Shown: in pieces, positions 5,815 through 11,193 of the stretch
Layout of the letters: each line of letters opens with the position of its first letter
Position numbering within the stretch: the first letter of the stretch is position 1
Assembly: GCA_945876155.1 (NCBI GenBank)
Contig: CAMCMW010000024.1
Location: 1 to 11,193 of the forward strand
From: an uncultured Ruminococcus sp.
GTDB taxonomy: Bacteria; Bacillota; Clostridia; Oscillospirales; Ruminococcaceae
Length of the DNA stretch: 11,193 nt
Reading direction: 5' to 3'
Notes under the pieces: model-generated
Seen by the model: only the letters and a program-made list of their open reading frames with translations
Told to the model about the DNA's origin: nothing
Database searches by the model: none
Translations under genes and position numbers: made by a program

Positions 5815-7989
5815 ATGAGCAGATTTGAATCGGGTATGGAAAGTATGGTGGATATGTTTATCTATGAGTCCACCTCATTGCTTGAACAGCTTGATCAGAT
5901 TATGATGAAAACAGAAAGCAACAATAAATTTGATGAAGAAGACATTAACGAAATATTCCGTATAATGCACACCATAAAGGGAAGCTCGGCTATGATGGGA
6001 CTGGAAAATATGTCCACTCTTGCTCACCGCATGGAGGATATGTTTTTCATAATCAGAGAGGAAAAGCCGGTTATCGAATCAATCGAAACCCTTTATGATA
6101 TCGTGTTCTCATCATCAGACCTGCTTAAAGCAGAAATTGATCTGCTGCAGGACGATGATTCTGTCCCCACTGATTTCAGTGAGCAGATAAAGAAAATTGA
6201 AGACTTTGTTGTTTATCTGAAAACCGGAAAGATGCCCGGCGCTGAAGATGCCGGAAATGCCGAGGAACCGGAAGTTTCCGAAAAACCGGAAGAGAGTGAA
6301 CAGCCCCAGAGTCAGGCAGAAAGTTCAGCACCGGCTGATATGGTGAAAATCCGTGTGTTCTTTGAGGACAACTGCGAAATGGAAAACCTCAGAGCGCTGC
6401 TGCTGGTGAATAAGATAACAGAGTATTGCCGTGAACTGAAATATGAACCGGCTGATATCGAAACTGATTCCTCAACTGCAAAGCAGATAACTGAAAACGG
6501 ATTCCTCATCATGTTCAATGCTGCCGAGGAGGACTATCAGCATATTATCAGAGAAATCGAGGACGCTATAAACGTCAAGTCCTATGAGATTGTTGAGGAA
6601 GAGGAAGTGCCGGCAGCCCCGGAAGAAGTCAGCGCTCCTGCACCGGAAGAAAAGAAGGCAGAGCCTGTACCGGAACAGAAAAGCAGTGCGCCGGCAGCAG
6701 CAGTCAGCGAAAAGCCGGCTGAAAAACCAAAGCCTGAGCCGCCTACTCCTGCACAGACAGCAGAGCAGATAAACAATAAGCTGGCACAGAAAAACAATCA
6801 TGCGTCAAAGGGCAAGCAGAGCCTTATAAGCGTTAACTTAAACAAGCTTGACCAGCTGCTGGATATGGTGGGAGAGATTGTTATAGCAGAGGCTATGGTC
6901 ACTTCCAATCCTGACCTTAAAGGACTGAAACTGGACAACTTCCAGAAAGCCTCAAGACAGCTGCGCAAACTGACTGACGAACTTCAGGACATTGTAATGT
7001 CAATCCGAATGGTACCTCTTTCAGGTGTGTTCAATAAGATGACACGAATTGTCCGTGATATGAAGGTAAAGCTGGGCAAGGATGTTGACCTTGTATTTGA
7101 GGGCGAGGAAACTGAGGTTGATAAGAGCATTATTGATAATCTCAACGACCCTCTTATGCACATGGTAAGAAACTCCATGGACCACGGTATTGAGTCTTCA
7201 CAGGAGGAGAGAATTGCCAACGGCAAGCCGGCAAAGGGTACGATAACACTTTCAGCGTACAATTCTTCGGGTGAAGTTATAATCGTTGTTTCGGACGACG
7301 GCGGCGGAATCGACTGTAAGCGTGTTATGGAAAAGGCTAAGGCAAACGGTCTGCTGACAAAGCCGGAGGAGGAGTATACCGACAAGGAAATCTTCAACAT
7401 GGTAATGCTGCCGGGATTCTCAACCAATACAGAGGTTACTGAGTATTCCGGAAGAGGCGTCGGCATGGACGTTGTAAGAAAGAGTATCGAAAAAATCGGC
7501 GGTACTGTTTCTGTTGACAGCAAGCAGGGAGAGGGTACTAACTTCATCATCAAAATTCCGCTTTCACTGGCTATTGTTGACGGTATTGAAGTATCGGTAG
7601 GTTCTTCCATCTTTACAATTCCTATTAACTCTATCAAGGAATTTATAAAGCTTAAAGAAAATCAGCTGTTTTATGATACTTCCAAAAAGGAAATCGTTAA
7701 AATCAGAAACAAGTGCTATCCGCTTATCAGGCTGCACGAATTTTACGGTCTTGAACCTAAGTCCCATGATATTTACGAAGGGGTTGTGGTTCTGGTTGAA
7801 TCAGAGGGCAAGAGTGCCTGTATTCTCGTTGACGAGCTTATCGGTGAGCAGCAGGTTGTTGTAAAGCCGTTCTCGCCGATGTTCAACCGCTATAATATCA
7901 AGCAGAAGGGTATGTCCGGCTGTACTATTCTCGGTGACGGCAGTATCACAATTATTCTTGATATCAGCAACATTATTCTTGACAACTGA
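5815..7989 (+). CDS. cheA: Chemotaxis histidine kinase CheA
   Basis: This 724-residue CheA has all five domains. P1 (about 8-110) carries phospho-accepting H52 in MHTIKGSS. An acidic, Pro-rich linker (about 140-173) leads to a P2-like domain (about 174-265) for CheY/CheB docking, and a second Pro/Ala/Glu linker follows (about 266-330). P3 dimerisation (about 331-400) and P4 kinase follow. The P4 N box is HMVRNSMDHGIE (449-460), G1 is DDGGGID (494-500) and G2 is GRGVGMD (546-552). P5 (about 585-724) binds CheW. All catalytic motifs are intact. It receives receptor signals via CheW and phosphorylates CheY and CheB. The start follows an AGGTG ribosome site, 44 nt after fliG, and the gene lies 19 nt before cheW, which fits one operon. 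Confidence 0.97.
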   Translation: MSRFESGMESMVDMFIYESTSLLEQLDQIMMKTESNNKFDEEDINEIFRIMHTIKGSSAMMGLENMSTLAHRMEDMFFIIREEKPVIESIETLYDIVFSSSDLLKAEIDLLQDDDSVPTDFSEQIKKIEDFVVYLKTGKMPGAEDAGNAEEPEVSEKPEESEQPQSQAESSAPADMVKIRVFFEDNCEMENLRALLLVNKITEYCRELKYEPADIETDSSTAKQITENGFLIMFNAAEEDYQHIIREIEDAINVKSYEIVEEEEVPAAPEEVSAPAPEEKKAEPVPEQKSSAPAAAVSEKPAEKPKPEPPTPAQTAEQINNKLAQKNNHASKGKQSLISVNLNKLDQLLDMVGEIVIAEAMVTSNPDLKGLKLDNFQKASRQLRKLTDELQDIVMSIRMVPLSGVFNKMTRIVRDMKVKLGKDVDLVFEGEETEVDKSIIDNLNDPLMHMVRNSMDHGIESSQEERIANGKPAKGTITLSAYNSSGEVIIVVSDDGGGIDCKRVMEKAKANGLLTKPEEEYTDKEIFNMVMLPGFSTNTEVTEYSGRGVGMDVVRKSIEKIGGTVSVDSKQGEGTNFIIKIPLSLAIVDGIEVSVGSSIFTIPINSIKEFIKLKENQLFYDTSKKEIVKIRNKCYPLIRLHEFYGLEPKSHDIYEGVVVLVESEGKSACILVDELIGEQQVVVKPFSPMFNRYNIKQKGMSGCTILGDGSITIILDISNIILDN

Positions 7990-8008
7990 TGAAACGGAGT
8001 GAATAACT

Positions 8009-8476
8009 ATGGCAAATGAAGTTTATGCACAATCGTCTAAAAACGATTTCAACACAAACGGCGGACAGATCCTCCTTTACTACATTGACGATATCCTTTA
8101 CGGAATTGAAATACAGTATGTTACTGAAATAATCGGAATGCAGCCTATTACGGTTGTTCCGGGAGTACCGGAATTTATCAAGGGCGTAATTAACATCAGA
8201 GGCAAGGTAGTACCGGTAATCAGCATCAGGCACAAGATAAACCAGCCTGAGATTCCTTACGATGAAAAGACCTGTATTATCGTTGTGGAGCTGGACGAGC
8301 TGACTGTGGGACTTATCGTTGACCGTGTCCGTGAGATAACCACTGTTCTGCCTACTGATACCTGTTCTGCACCGGACTTCAAGAGTGTCAACCAGAATCA
8401 GTACATTCAGAGTATTATTGATTCCAACGGTGAGATCAAGCAGCTGCTGGATATTCATAAACTGATTATGGAGTAA
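8009..8476 (+). CDS. cheW: Chemotaxis adaptor CheW (first copy)
   Basis: This 155-residue single-domain CheW couples receptors to the CheA P5 domain in the cytoplasm. After a short polar N-terminus (about 1-18) come the typical beta-barrel segments: YGIEIQYVTEIIG, then VPGVPEFIKGVINIRGKVVP (51-70) and TVGLIVDRVREI. The INIRG...P core is the family hallmark. The start is preceded by an ACGGAGTGA ribosome site. It is paired with a longer CheW paralogue three genes downstream, and the two are clearly divergent in sequence. Confidence 0.95.
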   Translation: MANEVYAQSSKNDFNTNGGQILLYYIDDILYGIEIQYVTEIIGMQPITVVPGVPEFIKGVINIRGKVVPVISIRHKINQPEIPYDEKTCIIVVELDELTVGLIVDRVREITTVLPTDTCSAPDFKSVNQNQYIQSIIDSNGEIKQLLDIHKLIME

Positions 8477-8482
8477 TCTGAC

Positions 8483-9292
8483 ATGGCACTGAAAATAACT
8501 GACGCTGAATTTATCAGGCTTATTAATTTTATGCATTCGACTTATGGCATTGATCTCAGCAAAAAGCGTATACTTATTGAAGGACGTCTTTCAAATATGC
8601 TGATAGAAAAAGGGTTTACTAACTATAACCAGTACCTCGACAGCGTATTTGCGGACAAATCAGGGCGTGAAACTGTTGAACTTGTAAACAAGCTTACAAC
8701 AAATCATACTTATTTTATGCGTGAACCTCAGCATTTTGATTTTATGAGGACAGTATTTCTTCCGTATATTGAGGAAAATGTAAAGGACAGAGATGTAAGA
8801 ATATGGTGTGCGGCATCATCTTCGGGAGAAGAACCGTACACGATAGCTATGACTATAGACGATTATTTCGGGTCGAGAAGAGTCGGCTGGGATCTGAGGA
8901 TACTTGCTACTGATATTTCAACAAGGGTCTTGCAGAAGGCAAAAAATGCAGTTTATCCGGCTGAATCCCTTAACGCTCTCCCCGAAAAATGGAAAACAAA
9001 ATATTTTACACGAAATAGTGATGGAACATATACAGTAATTGACAGAATAAGGAAAGAGGTCATATACAAGGAATTCAATCTTATGGATAAGATAGTGTAC
9101 AAAAAGCCTTTTGACCTTATATTCTGCCGGAATGTTATGATTTATTTTGATGCTCAGACAAAGGACGCTCTGGTAGAAAGATTTTATGACGCCTCCAAAA
9201 ACGGCGCATATCTCTTTATCGGACACGCCGAAACTGTTTCAAAGAAATCAAGATACAGGTTTATTCAGCCTGCCATTTACCAGAAAAAGTAG
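8483..9292 (+). CDS. cheR: Chemoreceptor glutamate methyltransferase CheR
   Basis: This 269-residue CheR uses S-adenosylmethionine to methylate receptor glutamates for adaptation. The all-helical N-terminal domain (about 1-75) precedes an NHTYFMREPQHF motif (74-85), the counterpart of the conserved N-x-T-x-F-x-R-E segment. The SAM-binding loop is IWCAASSSGEEPYTIAM, followed by ATDIS and the FDLIFCRNVMIYFD strand-helix segment. The length is normal and no motif is missing. The ribosome site GGAG (8470-8473) lies inside the end of cheW, and the start is only 6 nt after the cheW stop, so coupling is likely. No tetratricopeptide extension is present. Confidence 0.96.
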   Translation: MALKITDAEFIRLINFMHSTYGIDLSKKRILIEGRLSNMLIEKGFTNYNQYLDSVFADKSGRETVELVNKLTTNHTYFMREPQHFDFMRTVFLPYIEENVKDRDVRIWCAASSSGEEPYTIAMTIDDYFGSRRVGWDLRILATDISTRVLQKAKNAVYPAESLNALPEKWKTKYFTRNSDGTYTVIDRIRKEVIYKEFNLMDKIVYKKPFDLIFCRNVMIYFDAQTKDALVERFYDASKNGAYLFIGHAETVSKKSRYRFIQPAIYQKK

Positions 9293-9310
9293 AGAAAGGG
9301 GATTTGCGAT

Positions 9311-10351
9311 ATGCTTGAAAAGAAAATAAGACTGCTTATTGTAGATGACTCTGTCTTTTTCCGAGAAATGCTTTCAAAATTTTTTGCTGATGATAAAATT
9401 ATAGAGGTTGTCGGAAAAGCCGGTGACCCTTATGAGGCAAGAGATAAAATAATTGAACTTCGTCCGGACGTTCTGACGCTGGACGTGGAAATGCCAAAAA
9501 TGAGCGGCATACAGTTCGTGAGAAAGCTTATGCCCCAGTATCCTGTACCGACAGTTATCGTTTCATCTGCACCAATCAAGGCGTTTGAGGCGCTTGATGC
9601 AGGAGCAGTTGACTACATAAAAAAGGCGCTTATACAGTCGCCGCAGGATATGCAGGACTTTGCAAGAGAACTGCGAAACAAGGTAATAACAGCGTCCCAG
9701 GCAAAGGTTATCCAGAAGAAACCGGCGTCCGCTGCCAGACCGAAGAATGTTTCGCCGGTTATCAGTCCGGCTGCAGCGGCGAGAAATGCGGACACTGTAA
9801 TTGCAATGGGGGCGTCAACAGGCGGTACTGACGCATTGCAGGTGGTTCTGACGTCACTGCCGGCAAACTGTCCGCCTATAGTAATAGTCCAGCATATGCC
9901 GCCGGTGTTCACCAAAATGTTTGCTGACAGACTTAACAAGCTGTGTGCAATCGAGATAAAAGAGGCTGAAAACGGTGACAGGCTCAAAACAGGCAGAGCG
10001 CTTTTAGCACCGGGTGATTTCCAGATGAGCCTTAACAAGGACGCACGGGGCTATTATGTTAAAGTTGAGCAGGGCGAAAGGGTTTCTGGTCATAAGCCCT
10101 CGGTGGACTATCTTTTCCACAGCGTTGCAAAGTGTGCCGGAAAGAATGCAATAGGTGTTATCATGACCGGAATGGGCTGTGACGGCGCTGACGGCATGGT
10201 GGCAATGCACGACAAGGGAGCGTACACCATAGGTCAGGACAAGGAAACCTGTGTTGTATACGGTATGCCGATGTGCGCATACAAAAAGGGAGGCTGTTCC
10301 GTTCAGGCACCTCTTGACCAGATAAGCACTATTATATGTAATCAATTGTAG
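9311..10351 (+). CDS. cheB: Chemoreceptor methylesterase/deamidase CheB
   Basis: This 346-residue CheB has a receiver domain (about 5-125), a Lys/Ala/Pro linker (about 126-160) and a methylesterase domain (about 161-346). The receiver has D12/D13, phospho-acceptor D58 and S85/S86. The conserved lysine is K105, followed by Ala and not the usual Pro (DYIKKA). The esterase triad is S169 (GASTGG), H195 (VQHMPP) and D291 (TGMGCDGADG). The usual APGG-x-HM segment reads APGDFQM here, a small departure. It removes methyl groups added by the CheR encoded just upstream, 18 nt away, after phosphorylation by CheA. The start follows an AGAAAGGGG ribosome site. Confidence 0.96.
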   Translation: MLEKKIRLLIVDDSVFFREMLSKFFADDKIIEVVGKAGDPYEARDKIIELRPDVLTLDVEMPKMSGIQFVRKLMPQYPVPTVIVSSAPIKAFEALDAGAVDYIKKALIQSPQDMQDFARELRNKVITASQAKVIQKKPASAARPKNVSPVISPAAAARNADTVIAMGASTGGTDALQVVLTSLPANCPPIVIVQHMPPVFTKMFADRLNKLCAIEIKEAENGDRLKTGRALLAPGDFQMSLNKDARGYYVKVEQGERVSGHKPSVDYLFHSVAKCAGKNAIGVIMTGMGCDGADGMVAMHDKGAYTIGQDKETCVVYGMPMCAYKKGGCSVQAPLDQISTIICNQL

Positions 10352-10368
10352 ATCCGGAGGTTTTAACA

Positions 10369-10914
10369 ATGAGCAATATCCTAAACAGATTTTATGACGA
10401 AGATGAATCGGAGCATAATGAGGCGGCGGAAACAAGTGAGAAGTATCTTTCGTTTCTGATTGACAAGCAGTACTATGCCTTTCATATCAATGATGTCCGT
10501 GAAATAATTGAAATGCAGGATATTACTCCTGTACCGGAATTTCCGGATTATGCCAAGGGTATCATCAATCTCAGAGGAATTCTTATTCCGATTATTGATG
10601 TAAGACTGCGTTTCTGCAAGAATGAGATGGACTATAATGAGAGAACCTGTATAATCATACTTAATCTCAAGGAGATTGAAGTAGGGTTTATTGTTGACAC
10701 GGTTGACGAGGTTCTTGACATTGAAAAGGAGAGCATTGCGCCTGTGCCAAAGCTTTCAGACTCCAAGACGAGGAAGTTTATCAAGGGCGTCGGCAAGACT
10801 CCTAAGAAGATAGTCATGCTGCTTGATGCGCAGAAGATGCTTAACGATGAAGAGATTAAAAGTCTGGACTTTGACGGTGAAGATCCGGATTTGTTAGCGG
10901 CAGAAGCGGAGTAA
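10369..10914 (+). CDS. cheW: Chemotaxis adaptor CheW (second, longer copy)
   Basis: This 181-residue CheW-family protein has an acidic N-terminal extension (about 1-24, rich in Asp, Glu and Ser) and an acidic C-terminal tail (about 158-181). The CheW core includes YAFHINDVREIIEMQ, VPEFPDYAKGIINLRGILIP and VGFIVDTVDEVL. No receiver domain follows, so it is not CheV. The start follows a CGGAGG ribosome site 17 nt after cheB. A second adaptor in the same operon suggests either two receptor-array types or mixed arrays; the sequence does not say which. It is the last gene before a structured region and terminator. Confidence 0.94.
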   Translation: MSNILNRFYDEDESEHNEAAETSEKYLSFLIDKQYYAFHINDVREIIEMQDITPVPEFPDYAKGIINLRGILIPIIDVRLRFCKNEMDYNERTCIIILNLKEIEVGFIVDTVDEVLDIEKESIAPVPKLSDSKTRKFIKGVGKTPKKIVMLLDAQKMLNDEEIKSLDFDGEDPDLLAAEAE

Positions 10915-10967
10915 AGCTGCACCAACCTGCCGAAACAGTCAACTAACCCCGCCGAACGGCGCATAAA

Positions 10968-11044
10968 AGTTTCGCCAGCCTTTTCAAAGGCTGTGGGTTT
11001 CCAAAGGGCAAAGCCCTTGGTCGCTCACCGCAGTGAGCGAAACT
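10968..11044. repeat. Three-hairpin structured element, possibly a dispersed intergenic repeat
   Basis: Outer arms AGTTTCGC (10968-10975) and GCGAAACT (11037-11044) enclose three hairpins in a row. The first is CAGCCTTT/AAAGGCTG (10976-10993, loop TC). The second is CCAAAGGGC with GCCCTTGG (11001-11020, one bulge, loop AAA). The third is TCGCTCAC/GTGAGCGA (11021-11040, loop CGCA). The outer right arm shares GCGA with hairpin three, so the outer stem and the base of hairpin three cannot both form fully. No coding frame is evident. The form resembles dispersed intergenic repeats in Ruminococcus-like genomes, but copy number cannot be seen here. Confidence 0.6.
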
Positions 11045-11050
11045 CCTTAA

Positions 11051-11148
11051 AAAGCCGCCGTTCTTTTCGCAAAAAGATACAAACTATAAGTCTGTATCAA
11101 ACTAAAAAAAATCGTGATTTTTCACGGCGGCTTTATTTATTTAAGAGC
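11051..11148 (+). terminator. Composite Rho-independent terminator of the fliG-che operon
   Basis: Perfect 11-bp arms AAAGCCGCCGT (11051-11061) and ACGGCGGCTTT (11124-11134) are followed by a T-rich tract (TTTATTTATTT). The loop is unusually long at 62 nt and contains two further hairpins. One is GATACA-A-ACT/AGT-C-TGTATC (11076-11098). The other is AAAAATC/GATTTTT (11107-11122). The GC-rich stem plus T-rich tail about 140 bp after the last cheW stop makes this the likely operon end, though the T tract is broken by A residues. Confidence 0.6.
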
Positions 11149-11165
11149 GCAGCGATTTAAATGAA

Positions 11166-11179
11166 CCGCCGTCAGGCGG
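11166..11179. repeat. Small GC-rich hairpin near window end
   Basis: CCGCC (11166-11170) and GGCGG (11175-11179) form a 5-bp stem with a GTCA loop, just after an ATTTAAAT palindrome at 11155-11162. It may be the start of another structured repeat continuing past the window. Nothing coding is visible here. Confidence 0.35.
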
Positions 11180-11193
11180 CGAAAAACTAAAGG

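Noticed and set aside
6472..6801. Antisense Cys/Leu/Phe-rich frame over cheA
   Set aside because: It is the complement of the Pro/Ala/Glu-rich cheA linkers, whose low-complexity codons keep the other strand open; no ribosome site or promoter supports it.
6984..7637. 217-codon antisense frame over the CheA kinase domain
   Set aside because: It lies wholly opposite the conserved P3-P5 region of cheA, with no recognisable domain or initiation signal.
7973..8536. 187-codon antisense frame over cheW
   Set aside because: The composition is typical of complementary-strand translation and it overlaps two well-supported genes; no independent signals.

Overview
The window is a chemotaxis and flagellar-switch locus from a low-to-mid GC Firmicute. 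The gene set (a FliY-type FliM/N protein, CheC, CheD, CheW paralogues, no CheZ), strong AGGAGG-type ribosome sites, consensus sigma-A promoters and Gram-positive style terminators point to Clostridia, most likely a motile member of the Ruminococcaceae/Oscillospiraceae. That family assignment is inference from gene style and not a database match. I see no rRNA, tRNA, CRISPR array or insertion sequence.

Layout. (1) Positions 1-3137, plus strand: the 3' part of a large FliY-like switch protein, then cheY, cheC and cheD, tightly spaced and closed by a bidirectional terminator at 3142-3184. (2) Positions 3189-4381, minus strand: a soluble mini-chemoreceptor with a PocR-type sensory domain, followed by a 53-codon basic protein of unknown function. 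This unit has its own consensus promoter, with a perfect 16-bp palindrome over the predicted transcription start. (3) Positions 4382-4753: a 372-bp divergent regulatory region with one promoter for the receptor and two tandem consensus sigma-A promoters facing the other way. (4) Positions 4754-10914, plus strand: fliG, cheA, cheW, cheR, cheB and a second cheW, with gaps of 6 to 44 nt, so probably one operon. (5) Positions 10915-11193: no gene, but dense secondary structure, comprising a 77-bp three-hairpin element, a long composite terminator and a last small hairpin.

How the parts work together. Receptors control CheA through the CheW adaptors. CheA phosphorylates CheY and CheB. CheR methylates receptors, CheB demethylates them and both CheB and CheD can deamidate them. 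CheY-P acts on the switch (FliG plus FliM/FliY), and CheC and the CheC-like modules of FliY remove the phosphate. The least ordinary items are the FliY-like protein, which carries a duplicated CheC-like phosphatase module; a fliG placed at the head of the cheA operon instead of beside fliF; the divergently transcribed soluble PocR mini-receptor with its small partner gene; and the structured 3' region. I found no clear evidence of a wholly new system. The receptor and small-protein unit is the best candidate for undescribed biology.
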